Positions 35,227 through 44,677 of a stretch of DNA of 64,000 nucleotides are shown one piece after another (within the stretch, counting starts at the first letter, position 1; every line of letters begins with the position of its first letter). Source of the stretch: Novipirellula caenicola. Lineage in GTDB: Bacteria; Planctomycetota; Planctomycetia; Pirellulales; Pirellulaceae. The position numbers and the translations under genes were made by a program. Under the pieces are notes generated by a model. The model made no database searches. It saw only the letters and a program-made list of their open reading frames with translations, and was not told the origin of the DNA. The stretch is from the NCBI RefSeq assembly GCF_039545035.1, contig NZ_BAABRO010000024.1, positions 1-64,000 on the forward strand, read 5' to 3'.

Positions 35227-36444
35227 TTAGAATTCTTCCGAGATGGTCTCTCGGGCGGCACGCGAGCCGAGGGATCCCCAGAGACCGTAGGGGCTTTGCT
35301 CTCCCTTTTGCACAGGATCAGCATCGCTGTTGCCTGCGTCGATCGAATCGGTGATGAACTTGACCGCTCCATCGCCCATCAGCACATGTGCACCACCTTG
35401 GTGGCGGCTTGCGATGGTCGAGATACCTTGGCCTCCGTCGCCACCGCTGGTGATACAGCTGGCGCCGTTAGGCGGAAGCACCGTATGCACACTGGCAAAG
35501 GGCAAACGTCCGTCAGCCCAGCGATATCCGCGTTCCCGTGAACTTCCGTTGAGCACGGATTGCGATGCGGGGTAGTGCTGCGGGCGTTCGGGATCCGCCA
35601 AATTGGTACACCGGCTGGGGGTGAACAGCGAGGCGTAGTGAACGCTGTTGGCCATGTCGGCGATGATCTCTTTATTCCCCAGGCTGGTTGCAATTTCACC
35701 GGCGGCGATGGTATTGGAAAGGCCGTCGAGCGTGTCGCGGAACCGGGTCGAGTGGCGGTTCCAGAACATTCCTCGGTTGCTGCCACGGACCCACGCGGGA
35801 ACTTGGCTCAAGTCGCTGGTCGTTCTGGCCCATGCATCGTTTTCGGCGTTCCAGCCTGGCCATGCATCGTTACCCGACCAATCGTAGAAGCCGCTACGAT
35901 TTTTTCCGCCGTCATGGCTCATGCGTGGGTTGTCGCCAAGGCACGCGGCGTAATTGGTTCGGCCCAACGCTGGCAAGCCAATGCCGGGATCACTCGGACA
36001 ACGGAACGATGGAATGTCCGACGCCCAAGGGGCGAAACCCGCAAACCATGGCGAAGGTCCCATCGGTTGGTATTGGTCGCCCTCGGAGTCGACTCCATTC
36101 GAAATCTGCTCCCACATTGCTTGTTGTTCGACGAAGGGAGTCAGACCGACAAGCCAGCTCAAGACCATATTGTTTTGGTCGGCTCCGTTACCGCTTCCCG
36201 CTGCATCGGTTCCGGTCATGTTGATCGGCAGCTGGTTGTAGGCCGAATGATAGTTGTGAATTCCAAGACCGATTTGTTTGAAATTATTGCTGCAGCTCAT
36301 GCGGCGTGCGGCTTCACGTGCCGCTTGCACGGCGGGCAACAGCAGCCCGACCAATACTCCGATGATGGCAATCACGACAAGTAGCTCGACCAGCGTAAAA
36401 CCGTCGGTTTTGGGTCGATTCGGGGTAGGGGATGGTTGTTTCAT
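35227..36444 (-). CDS. DUF1559 protein with prepilin-like N-terminus
   Basis: The 405-residue protein has an N-terminal methylation-type signal (GFTLVELLVVIAIIGVLVGL), followed by AAREAARRMSCSNNFKQIGL and the DUF1559 C-terminal region. That region ends with GGAHVLMGDGAVKFI, the hallmark H-x-G-G-x-H-like tail. DUF1559 proteins are numerous in planctomycetes; they are thought to be pseudopilin-like, but their function is unsettled. The small lipoprotein gene at 36555 lies upstream on the same strand and could be co-transcribed. Confidence 0.95.
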   Translation of the reverse strand: MKQPSPTPNRPKTDGFTLVELLVVIAIIGVLVGLLLPAVQAAREAARRMSCSNNFKQIGLGIHNYHSAYNQLPINMTGTDAAGSGNGADQNNMVLSWLVGLTPFVEQQAMWEQISNGVDSEGDQYQPMGPSPWFAGFAPWASDIPSFRCPSDPGIGLPALGRTNYAACLGDNPRMSHDGGKNRSGFYDWSGNDAWPGWNAENDAWARTTSDLSQVPAWVRGSNRGMFWNRHSTRFRDTLDGLSNTIAAGEIATSLGNKEIIADMANSVHYASLFTPSRCTNLADPERPQHYPASQSVLNGSSRERGYRWADGRLPFASVHTVLPPNGASCITSGGDGGQGISTIASRHQGGAHVLMGDGAVKFITDSIDAGNSDADPVQKGEQSPYGLWGSLGSRAARETISEEF

Positions 36445-36554
36445 TTCGTTCTCTCGTAATCAATATCAATGAATTTACTGCGTTCGTCAGTCCCAACGAC
36501 TGGCAACGCATGGGTAATAGGGGAGTAACCAACGGGAAAAAAAATCCCGGCGGG

Positions 36555-36779
36555 CTAGGACCGATTCATCGCTTTTTCTTCGGCGGTTGGCCCATCGCTG
36601 GCCGCTTCCTCGGCGGATCGCTCATATTCGGACGAGATCGCGCCTGCTTGGGCGTCCAGGTCTTCGCGTGATTGACCTTCGACAACGTTGACCGGTGCGT
36701 TCGAATCACTGCAGCCGAGGGTGCAAAAGAGAGGTGCCGAAAGCGTCATCGCCATGATGAGGTGGGCAAAGGTCTTCAT
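36555..36779 (-). CDS. Small lipoprotein next to DUF1559 gene
   Basis: The 74-residue protein has a lipobox (PLFCTLGC, Cys about residue 23) and a charged tail rich in Glu and Ala. It has the size of the small lipoproteins often found beside DUF1559 genes in this phylum. ATG 36779 is used because it begins the signal; longer upstream frames lack sense. Function is unknown. Confidence 0.6.
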   Translation of the reverse strand: MKTFAHLIMAMTLSAPLFCTLGCSDSNAPVNVVEGQSREDLDAQAGAISSEYERSAEEAASDGPTAEEKAMNRS

Positions 36780-37309
36780 AAGAGGGGAGTTCCTAGTATG
36801 TATTTGGATGTAGGTTGGGGGGCAATCAATCCGCCACAAGCCACGTGAATTAGTTGTGACTTGCGACGCGTACAGGACCACCTAAAGGCGGCTGCTATCA
36901 CGTTAAACAAACGGAATTTTCGTTCCTTAACAGCACAAACCGAATTATTTGAAAATTCTCCCACCTCAGACCTCTGTAGCGGCGTCTCACCGGCCTAAAC
37001 AGCGATCCCGCCGCGTAGCATCCACCACGATTTTTACCGTGTTTTCCGCTATGCGCTGCAGACTGTATGCGATCGAGATTGCGCATAGTTGGCGCTGCCG
37101 CATGTGAGGTCAGCTCCGCAGAATCTGGTTGCTCCCCCCTCGCGCGAAGCTGCGTGTTTTGATGGGGTCCGCCGCAGGCTCGATTGGGTGGAGCAATCGG
37201 GCAGGATAGACCGGGGCAAGGTGGATCGGGGCTGGGTGGATCGATGGGCAGCCGGACTGCCCGCCAGTGGATAACTCGACAGCTCGCGAGTCAAGTTGCG
37301 ATGGAACTG
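36780..37309. other. Intergenic region between small lipoprotein and kinase genes
   Basis: This includes the promoter side of the minus-strand lipoprotein/DUF1559 genes and the 3' side of the kinase gene. No conserved small gene or repeat family is seen. Short purine-rich repeats (ggatcggggctgggtgg) are near 37220. Confidence 0.4.
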
Positions 37310-39421
37310 TTACTCTTGCCCGGCCACTTCGACTTCGATCGAATCTCGCAGCATCGCGATTTGCGGTTCCGAGAATTGGCCGTCCGCAACGATCACGCGG
37401 CGAAGGCTACGGCTGTTAGCGAGCGGCGACAAATCGGTCACCTTGGTGTCCCGAATATCGAGCTCCAACAGATCGAGATCATTCAGTTCCGAGAGATCCG
37501 TGATCTTGGTCCCACGCAGATCAAGGTTCTTTGGATCGAGCGTATACAGAAGGTTTACTCGCACGCCTGGTGGCCACGTTGCCGAAAGCGTTCGGGTGAG
37601 CGACCACACACTGCCACGCAGCCGCACCGTTCGCGTCGTGATGTCGTATCGGAGTTCGAGATCGTCTGGTTTGTGATTGTTGATCATGACCCAAAAGCGA
37701 ACGATTCGAACTCGGTCCTCGATCGATCTCGGATATTCCAAATCATAAATCATCATCTTTTCCGCTAGCGGTGCGCGATAGCGGCTGGAACGACATAGTT
37801 TGCGGAGCAATTGGACGAAGTCATCGGTGTCGAGAAAACCTTGCTCGTTTACCTCGTCCTTGTAATCTCGCGCAAATTCGGCGAGGTCAGGCTCTACCCC
37901 CTTCTCTTCGTCAAGCAATCGAGTCGCAGAGGTAAAGTCTTGCATCAAGAAGTACAGCCAAAACTTCTTATGCCACACTCTGGATTCCGGTGGCGGGGTG
38001 TTCGAGAGCACCGTATCAAGGTGTTTCATCGAAAGTTTGACCGTGGTCGCAAACGTATCATGAGCGATCAGCGGAATGCTGGTGAGATGATCCGACACAG
38101 CGATGGCCGATTCCACCTGAGCTTGCAGACGTTCTTCGGATCGATTCTTTTCGACGATGTATTTCTCCAGTGACTCTTCGGCACGTTCTTTCGCCTGTTC
38201 CGCAGTCTTTTGAGCCACGGTGGCCAAGGCGCGTTCGGTATCGGCGCGGATCCATGCCTTTTCTGCGTCCGCGCGAGCGGCAACGGCCGTTTGGTGTTTT
38301 TGGCGGAGCTGCGTGACAAAGAACGACAAACACAAGAACAAGATGACGAGTGACCCTAATGTCACGGCGCAAACATCTCGGTGGCGGCGGTAGAACAATC
38401 CGGCCTCGCGCAAGATGCTGCTTTGTTCCACTGAGGGACTGAATCCCGCCAAGAAGCGAGAGACGTCTTCTTGCAGCGTCACCACGTCGGCGTAGCGATC
38501 GGCGGGATCATCCGCGGTGGCTTTGTCAATCATCGCCGCAAGTGCCGAATCGATCGGTGGCCGCGACTTTCGATATTTGTCGATCGACCGCAGCGTGACC
38601 ATCTCGCACAGCACACAACCCAGCGAGTAGATATCCATCTGCGGCGTCTTGCGCGTCATCGGGTCAGCCTGCTCGGGCGACATGTAGGCTGGGGTTCCCT
38701 TTACCGTATCCAACAGCGGGCCATACAAATCGGGATCGAGCAACACCTCGGAATCATGCTGCGTTTGGTCACTTGGCATGACGACCCCCAACCCCCAATC
38801 ACAAACTTGGGCCTCGCCGAATTCACCGATTTGAATGTTTTCGGGTTTGATATCGAGATGCAGCACCCGTTGGGAATGAGCGTACGCGATCGCCTCGCAA
38901 ACTCGCAGGAACAGCATCAACCGTTTTCTCAAAGTGAACCGATCACACTCGCGGCCGTACCGCAACTCGTCGAGAATCGCTCGTAGCGAGCGACCTTGCT
39001 TGAACTCTAACGTAAAGAACGGTCGTCCATCGGAATCGATATCCATATCAAACAGATTGATGATACAGGGATGTTCCAACCGCGCTGTGATGTGCGCCTC
39101 GCGTAAGAACGCGTCAAAGTGATCGTGTGAAAATTTCGCGAGTGGTTTGGCTAGCGCGACGTGGCGTACGGTCTTGGCGTCATAGACACGAAAGACCTCT
39201 TTCATTCCTCCGCGACCGATCAACTCGGGATCTTGGTAGCGGTCGGTGATTTTGCTGATCGACGTGTAGAGCGGGCAGAGTTCGTCAAACGCCGACGGAT
39301 CATTAATCTCTTCGGACGTGATTTCCTCGGATGCATCATAAAGAAGCTTGACCAAGGGATCGATTCGGCGATGCGAGTCATCACGGGATCCGCCGGAGGA
39401 TTCGGTTGGCTGGAAATTCAT
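37310..39421 (-). CDS. Membrane Ser/Thr protein kinase with LRR-like C-terminus
   Basis: The 703-residue protein has a Gly loop (GRGGMKEV, 69-76), candidate catalytic Lys K92 and Glu E108, and a catalytic loop with D190-K192-N195 (VLHLDIKPENI). The usual HRD is HLD. The activation segment begins DWG rather than DFG at D208. Then GTPAYMSPEQAD and DIYSLGCV follow. A membrane helix is near 350-370, then a coiled coil (375-440) and two leucine-rich-like repeats near 625-690 (LDLRGTKITDLSELNDLDLL). The HLD and DWG changes leave the key Asp residues intact, so it is probably active. The gene start overlaps the sigma factor stop (ATGA). Confidence 0.85.
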   Translation of the reverse strand: MNFQPTESSGGSRDDSHRRIDPLVKLLYDASEEITSEEINDPSAFDELCPLYTSISKITDRYQDPELIGRGGMKEVFRVYDAKTVRHVALAKPLAKFSHDHFDAFLREAHITARLEHPCIINLFDMDIDSDGRPFFTLEFKQGRSLRAILDELRYGRECDRFTLRKRLMLFLRVCEAIAYAHSQRVLHLDIKPENIQIGEFGEAQVCDWGLGVVMPSDQTQHDSEVLLDPDLYGPLLDTVKGTPAYMSPEQADPMTRKTPQMDIYSLGCVLCEMVTLRSIDKYRKSRPPIDSALAAMIDKATADDPADRYADVVTLQEDVSRFLAGFSPSVEQSSILREAGLFYRRHRDVCAVTLGSLVILFLCLSFFVTQLRQKHQTAVAARADAEKAWIRADTERALATVAQKTAEQAKERAEESLEKYIVEKNRSEERLQAQVESAIAVSDHLTSIPLIAHDTFATTVKLSMKHLDTVLSNTPPPESRVWHKKFWLYFLMQDFTSATRLLDEEKGVEPDLAEFARDYKDEVNEQGFLDTDDFVQLLRKLCRSSRYRAPLAEKMMIYDLEYPRSIEDRVRIVRFWVMINNHKPDDLELRYDITTRTVRLRGSVWSLTRTLSATWPPGVRVNLLYTLDPKNLDLRGTKITDLSELNDLDLLELDIRDTKVTDLSPLANSRSLRRVIVADGQFSEPQIAMLRDSIEVEVAGQE

Positions 39422-40104
39422 GAGGGCGAGTCCGGGAATTCAAGCTGTTCGCGTAGCACTTTGATTTCGTGGGCGAGTCGTTTTTTCACACGGTTCTTTA
39501 AGACATAAACACTTTGCACGCTGACCCCGAGCGATTCACTGATTTCTGCCGACGATTCACCTTCGGCGCTACGTAGAAACACTTCGATCGCATTGCCCGA
39601 GAAAATCTGCTTCATCCGATCCAATGCCAAATGCACCACGTGCCGTTGCCACTCCGCTTCGATGCGTTGCTCGATTTCGGGTAAATCATAGGGAACGTCT
39701 TCGAGATCGTGGACATCGGTGCTGCCCACCCGCTTGGCCCGTTTGCGTTTCCAGTAATCGTTGGCGGCGACGTTCATGATCAAGCGGGTCAACCAAGTCC
39801 GAAACCGCGCCTTCTCTTCGACTCGGCGATAGTTGACCAGTTCCTGCCAAACTCGCGAAAGCACCTGTTGGCAGACATCGTCCAGATCCGACGGCGCGGT
39901 CCCGATTCCGACCAGGAACCGCTGAATGAACGGTTCATAGTACTGCAGCAACTCGTTCCAATCCGGATGGTCCTTTCCGGACTGTCCCCGTTCAAGCAAC
40001 GTGATTCGGGTCGGCAGGTTTTTAGAGGAGTGTATTGGGCCAGCCATCAGTCGTTCATGGTAGGTCGAGTCGATGCCATTTGTGTGGACTGGCTTGGTTG
40101 GCAC
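39418..40104 (-). CDS. ECF-type RNA polymerase sigma factor
   Basis: The 228-residue protein has region 2 (VCQQVLSRVWQEL, then RFRTWLTRLIMNVAANDYWKR) and region 4 with an HTH (AEISESLGVSVQSVYVLKNRVKKRL). The 3' end overlaps the kinase start by 4 bases, a sigma-kinase arrangement known in planctomycetes, where the kinase probably controls the sigma factor. GTG 40104 is used; ATG 40047 is a plausible alternative because the first 19 residues are not conserved-looking. Confidence 0.88.
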   Translation of the reverse strand: MPTKPVHTNGIDSTYHERLMAGPIHSSKNLPTRITLLERGQSGKDHPDWNELLQYYEPFIQRFLVGIGTAPSDLDDVCQQVLSRVWQELVNYRRVEEKARFRTWLTRLIMNVAANDYWKRKRAKRVGSTDVHDLEDVPYDLPEIEQRIEAEWQRHVVHLALDRMKQIFSGNAIEVFLRSAEGESSAEISESLGVSVQSVYVLKNRVKKRLAHEIKVLREQLEFPDSPS

Positions 40105-40417
40105 TCATCCCGCCGCTCGCATTCCCGACGACGTTGCGACCCGAAGCAGCGTGCCACGCGAACTCATCAAAATCGTTACACCAAATTCATCTGCATCCGC
40201 CGATAGCGAGCCTTGTCGACAGCGAACCGGAGTCGCAAACCGAGCGAAACCGAGCCAATTGAGGGGCAAATGTTCACCGTAAACGTATATTACACAGCGA
40301 GCACCGGACCCTCAAGAAGTACTCGTAGGGCACACGGTCGTGATCATCGATGCAGCGAAAAATTTGGATTTTCCGCGCGCACCTCGCCTGACTCGCCGCA
40401 CTACAGTAGTAGATGCC
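40105..40417. other. Divergent promoter region between the two ECF sigma genes
   Basis: The 313 bp lie between the minus-strand ECF sigma/kinase operon and the plus-strand ECF fusion. It should hold both promoters; no confident -35/-10 element could be assigned. Confidence 0.4.
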
Positions 40418-42466
40418 ATGAATATTACCGAAGAAACGACCGAATTGGGCTCCGACGCAACCCTTGCCGCACACGATCTGAGCGGTGTTTGCAACGCCGA
40501 TCTGCTCGATGCTTGGAATCAAGACCACGAGCCTGCAGCGATGGCGGCGTTGGTGGACCGCTACAGCGTGATGGTGCTGAGCGTTTGTCGGCGACGCTGC
40601 CGATCGCACGCCGATGCCGAGGACGCCTATCAATCGACGTTTTTGTACTTGGCACGCAATAGCAACAAAATCCGCCATCCCGAACGACTTGCAGGATGGC
40701 TGCACCGTGTCGCCCAACGTGCCGCGGTGGCGGTCACTCAATCGTGCAAACGTGAAACCGAAACCATGGCTGAACCGATTGCCAACACCGACGATCCGCT
40801 GGACCGTTTGACCCAACGGCACGAAGCGATCGTGCTGGACGAAGAACTGTCCGAACTGCCCGAACATTACCGCGCCGCGATCGTGATGCACTTGTACGAA
40901 GGCAGCACGCTTGAATCGCTCGCCAAATCGCTGGGGACCACCGTCGGTGCGGTGCGAGGCCGATTGCAACGCGGAAAAAAACTACTCGCCGATCGGCTGC
41001 GGCGACGCGGCGTCGTTCCGGTCTTGGCCTTTGCCGCCGCCAACGCGTTGACCGTTTCCACGACGACGGCGGCCCAGGCCAGTGAACCGCTGATCGATTC
41101 GCTGCATCGCGGCGATCTTCCCGATTCTGCTGTCGACCCTCATCTTCTCGACTCCCTACTCTCGCAAGGAACCCGACTGATGCCATCCCTGTTAACGACA
41201 CTCGCGAGCTTGATCGCCGGATCTGCCATTCTGGGTTTGATGATGGTCTCGGGCTCGGCCGGCCAACCCAGCGACCAACCCGAAACGATCACGTTCCCCG
41301 GCCATGTGGCTCAGTTTGGTGGGGGTGGCGGCATGGGAGGCATGGGAGGCGGCGGAGCGGTGATCACCAGCGAACCGCAAGACCAACCCAAACGAAAACC
41401 GCTGAGTAAGAAAGCGGCGGACGAGAAAGAGGACAGCAAGGGGTTCTCGGCAGGAACACGCACGATGTGGGCCGAACAAACGGTGGTTCCCGATCCCGTC
41501 GGTGACGTCGCCGAAGATGCAATTGGGGCCATGGATCAATCCTTCGACTTTGATCTCGCGACCACGCTGGACGAGCTTCCTGCACAACTCGAATCGATCA
41601 CAGGGGTTCCCGTCATCATCGACGATCGCGGCGTCGCGTTTGCGGAACTCAAAGAAAGTGAAACTCAAATCAAGCTAAACGCGAGCGAACTTCCGCTGCG
41701 GACGGCACTGCGAAAGATGTTGCGGCCGCATGGGCTGCGAGCCACCATCGAAAACGATGGCGTGGTCATCACCGCCGACACCGCGTCACTGGTGCACAAA
41801 GGGATTGGGGTGTCACGTTGGATTAACGTCGACGAAGCCGCAGAAAAAAGAGTCGCCGAAGCGCTGGCGCGTTCGCTACAGGTCGAGTTTGCTGACACTC
41901 CACTCAATGAAGTCCTCAATTCACTCTCGACAGACTCGGATCTATCCAGGCGAATCGACCGCCGGGCATTGGAAGAAATCGGGCTGACGGAGGATGTCCC
42001 GGTCACAGTAAAAACCGCTGCTGTTCAGCTGCAAAGCATCCTCGACATCATCCTTCGTGATCTCGATCTGATCTTCACAATCCAAGGCGAAACGTTGACC
42101 ATCACGACGCACGAAGCTGCGGAGGGACAACTTCTCACTCGCATCTACTGGCTCGAAGGCACCGGCGTGGTCCCAGGCAATTTCAGCGCCATCACCACGC
42201 TGATCCAAACCACGATCGATCCTGATACATGGGAGGCGTTGGGGGGGGCTTCGACGATGGCACCGTTTCAATCGACGCGTCCGGCGCTGCTGATTTCAAC
42301 CACTTATGACGTGCACCAGCAAATCGAAACGCTGCTGCAAACGCTGCGTGAATCGCACTTTGGCCCCGATCCGGTTTTGGAATCGGTCGAAGTCCCGATG
42401 CCAATGTCGATGCAGGGAATGGGTGGCATGGGTGGCGGCGGGATGGGCGGTGGCGGGATGTTCTAA
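40418..42466 (+). CDS. ECF sigma factor fused to a membrane segment and secretin-like domains
   Basis: The 682-residue protein has sigma region 2 at about 42-82 (SHADAEDAYQSTFLYLAR), region 4 at about 143-195 (LAKSLGTTVGAVRGRLQRGK), and a membrane helix at about 256-278. A Gly/Met-rich linker follows (GGGGGMGGMGGGG). Two secretin/STN-like N0-type subdomains come next (DFDLATTLDELPAQLESITG... and ADTPLNEVLNSLSTDSDLS...). The C-terminus is again Gly/Met-rich. The layout suggests a sigma domain tethered to the membrane with an extracytoplasmic sensor. The start is ATG 40418. Confidence 0.85.
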   Translation: MNITEETTELGSDATLAAHDLSGVCNADLLDAWNQDHEPAAMAALVDRYSVMVLSVCRRRCRSHADAEDAYQSTFLYLARNSNKIRHPERLAGWLHRVAQRAAVAVTQSCKRETETMAEPIANTDDPLDRLTQRHEAIVLDEELSELPEHYRAAIVMHLYEGSTLESLAKSLGTTVGAVRGRLQRGKKLLADRLRRRGVVPVLAFAAANALTVSTTTAAQASEPLIDSLHRGDLPDSAVDPHLLDSLLSQGTRLMPSLLTTLASLIAGSAILGLMMVSGSAGQPSDQPETITFPGHVAQFGGGGGMGGMGGGGAVITSEPQDQPKRKPLSKKAADEKEDSKGFSAGTRTMWAEQTVVPDPVGDVAEDAIGAMDQSFDFDLATTLDELPAQLESITGVPVIIDDRGVAFAELKESETQIKLNASELPLRTALRKMLRPHGLRATIENDGVVITADTASLVHKGIGVSRWINVDEAAEKRVAEALARSLQVEFADTPLNEVLNSLSTDSDLSRRIDRRALEEIGLTEDVPVTVKTAAVQLQSILDIILRDLDLIFTIQGETLTITTHEAAEGQLLTRIYWLEGTGVVPGNFSAITTLIQTTIDPDTWEALGGASTMAPFQSTRPALLISTTYDVHQQIETLLQTLRESHFGPDPVLESVEVPMPMSMQGMGGMGGGGMGGGGMF

Positions 42467-42503
42467 AGCTCGACACCGGAATCCCTCATGATCCGAATGC
42501 GGA

Positions 42504-43718
42504 TCAAATGCAAACGCAATTCTCCTCGGCACGGGCTGCCGATTTCGCTTCTGGTTCGCCGTACACCACCACGCGATTGCGTCCTTGGTGCTTGGCAACA
42601 TACAGCGCACAATCGGCCTGATTGATCAACGATTGCGGGTCGTCGGCACCAAACTGCAGATGCGACACACCGATGCTAGCACTGATTTTCAGCTCAGGCT
42701 GATCGTCAAACGATTGTTCGGCGACCGCTTGGCGAGCCACCTCAGCCGCCTCAATCGCCTCGCTGACGCTGGCCCCCGGCATCAAAATACAAAATTCTTC
42801 GCCGCCGTAGCGACACACAATGGCGGGACGCGAAAACGATTCACGCAAAATCCTGGCGACCGCTCTTAACACTTCGTCGCCGACGTGGTGTCCATAGGTA
42901 TCGTTGACCTGTTTGAAATGATCGTTGTCGACCATCAAACAGGCCAGCATCGGTTGGGCACGATTGAGCGTTTTCCAAATCAAATCGAACTGATCAAACA
43001 GCGCACGACGATTTAAACAACCAGTCAAGGCATCTTGCGTCGCAAGAACTTGCAATTCGCGGTTTTTGTTCGAGATTTCCTCTCGGCTATTTCTCAGCAT
43101 CTGAAGCAACCGTTCAACTTCAGCACGATGCTCTTCGACTGCGGTCACATCACGAAATGTCGCCAAGACACCGCCGGCTTCCGAAGCATTGTTGTCGACC
43201 GGCGAGGCGTTGATCGCTAAAAATCGAAACGAACCGTCGGGATGTTGGTACCGCATCAATTGATCGATGTAGCGTTTGCGTTCGCTCATCGCTCGAGCCC
43301 ACGGAAAATCTTCGGACGTGGCCAAACGACTGCACACCCATCCCAGTGAATCGAGTCGCCGACCAACCAAATCTTCGCTCTTCAAACCGATCGTGTCACA
43401 AAACGATCGGTTGGCCAGCACAATCCGGCTGGCGTCATCCAGGATCACCAAACCCTCGGCCAACGCGTCCAACGATTGGCGGACTCGGTCTGTCACCACT
43501 TGAGTCACCTCGAAGGATCCGAACAAACGGACGACCAACAGGGTGTACGCCGCGATGCCTCCAACGATAAAGAATGCAATCAATCGCATGATCGTGCGAC
43601 CGTTGTCGTGCAGCGACGTGGGCATCAACCCCAGAAACTTGCTGCCAAGTATCAGGCTGATTCCAACACAAACGATCGCAACCGCGACTTTCAGCGATGC
43701 AAAATAGATCCGTAACAC
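42504..43718 (-). CDS. PAS-GGDEF diguanylate cyclase, membrane-bound
   Basis: The 404-residue protein has two N-terminal helices, a PAS domain (about 85-205: GLVILDDASRIVLANRSF), a short helix and a GGDEF domain with YGGEEF as active-site signature. It would make c-di-GMP. The product-inhibition I-site (R-x-x-D nine residues before the signature) reads S-R-P-A here, so it is absent. The start is GTG 43718 with aggaaac about 10 bases before it. A longer frame reaches 43790 but shows no conserved segment. Confidence 0.88.
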   Translation of the reverse strand: MLRIYFASLKVAVAIVCVGISLILGSKFLGLMPTSLHDNGRTIMRLIAFFIVGGIAAYTLLVVRLFGSFEVTQVVTDRVRQSLDALAEGLVILDDASRIVLANRSFCDTIGLKSEDLVGRRLDSLGWVCSRLATSEDFPWARAMSERKRYIDQLMRYQHPDGSFRFLAINASPVDNNASEAGGVLATFRDVTAVEEHRAEVERLLQMLRNSREEISNKNRELQVLATQDALTGCLNRRALFDQFDLIWKTLNRAQPMLACLMVDNDHFKQVNDTYGHHVGDEVLRAVARILRESFSRPAIVCRYGGEEFCILMPGASVSEAIEAAEVARQAVAEQSFDDQPELKISASIGVSHLQFGADDPQSLINQADCALYVAKHQGRNRVVVYGEPEAKSAARAEENCVCI

Positions 43719-44230
43719 GCCTTGTTTCCTAATTGGTAGGCCCCCGAATTTCCATTCGTCTACGCTTGGACCGTTCGATCGACCCAGCACATTAGTGCTG
43801 TGCCGATCGTTAACGATGTTGCTAGCGCCATGCCCCGCGCGTTGAGGGTCCGCAGCAACCTTCGCAAACGCTGCTCAGATTCAAAAATTTGCAGCATCGA
43901 TCGAACGTCCGCGGACCTCACTCAAACCTGCAACACGCTACAGAGGGGGTTGTCCTTGAACTGTGTAAATCAGTGCAACCAATCACCGCGGCGGTCAAAG
44001 GATTCGGATTACAACGGTTATCCGGGTCCGACGGATGGCAAGGCGGGTCGCGGGGTACTCCGAAGTGGTAGCAGCAAAAAACGAGCGGATTCCCCACAAA
44101 TGAGCCGGGGAATGCCCCCGTATTTCCCAGCCCGCTCTCTGTTTGCAACCTACAGTTCAGCGCGTTCTTCCCGCGTGATTGACACCCTCGCAGCCGTTTC
44201 ACTTCCCTTACCTCTCGAGCAGACATTCCG
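43719..44230. other. Intergenic region upstream of the receiver gene
   Basis: Around 500 bp with no repeat, RNA gene or small conserved frame recognised. It holds the divergent promoters of the diguanylate cyclase (minus) and the receiver gene (plus). Frames at 43800-44294 and 43918-44226 are not supported. Confidence 0.4.
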
Positions 44231-44635
44231 ATGTTTGATTCATCCGGTGTACGAATCCTGCTGGTTCAATCCGAACCAGTGCTCTCGGAATTGATGTCGT
44301 TTCGGCTGCAATTGCTTGGCTACCAAATCGAAGCGGTTGGCACCGGGGGTGAAGCGATGGATCGAATCCGGACCGAACCGCCTCATCTGGTGATCGTCGA
44401 TACGGCGCTGCATGACGGCGACGGGCTGGAATGGCTGTCGCGATTGCGGGGCGAGTTCGGCGGGGAAGTGTTTTCGGTTTTGGTGGTGTCACTTGACCCG
44501 AGTCTCGAGACGGTCGAACGCGCGTTCTACGCAGGAGCACAAGATTACTTGATCACTCCGTTTGATCCGGTCGTGCTCGAACAAAAGATCGTCGCCCTCG
44601 TCTCAGACGCTGCCAACGTGGTCGGCAGCCGGTAA
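44231..44635 (+). CDS. Receiver-domain protein with degenerate acidic pocket
   Basis: The 134-residue stand-alone receiver fold has a possible phospho-acceptor D57 in LVIVDTALHDGDGL. The acidic pair at the end of strand 1, normally DD, is QSE (ILLVQSEPVL), and the conserved Lys of strand 5 is Thr (YLITPFDP). It may signal without canonical phosphorylation. It precedes the GspE-like gene by 42 bases and could be part of that operon. Confidence 0.75.
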   Translation: MFDSSGVRILLVQSEPVLSELMSFRLQLLGYQIEAVGTGGEAMDRIRTEPPHLVIVDTALHDGDGLEWLSRLRGEFGGEVFSVLVVSLDPSLETVERAFYAGAQDYLITPFDPVVLEQKIVALVSDAANVVGSR

Positions 44636-44677
44636 GGCGTTAAACGTAAAAACACCATTCCAGAGCGGAAAAACAAA

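Noticed and set aside
34940-35230. 96-codon frame overlapping the exporter stop
   Set aside because: Low-complexity repeat translation with no known family; kept only as a repeat finding.
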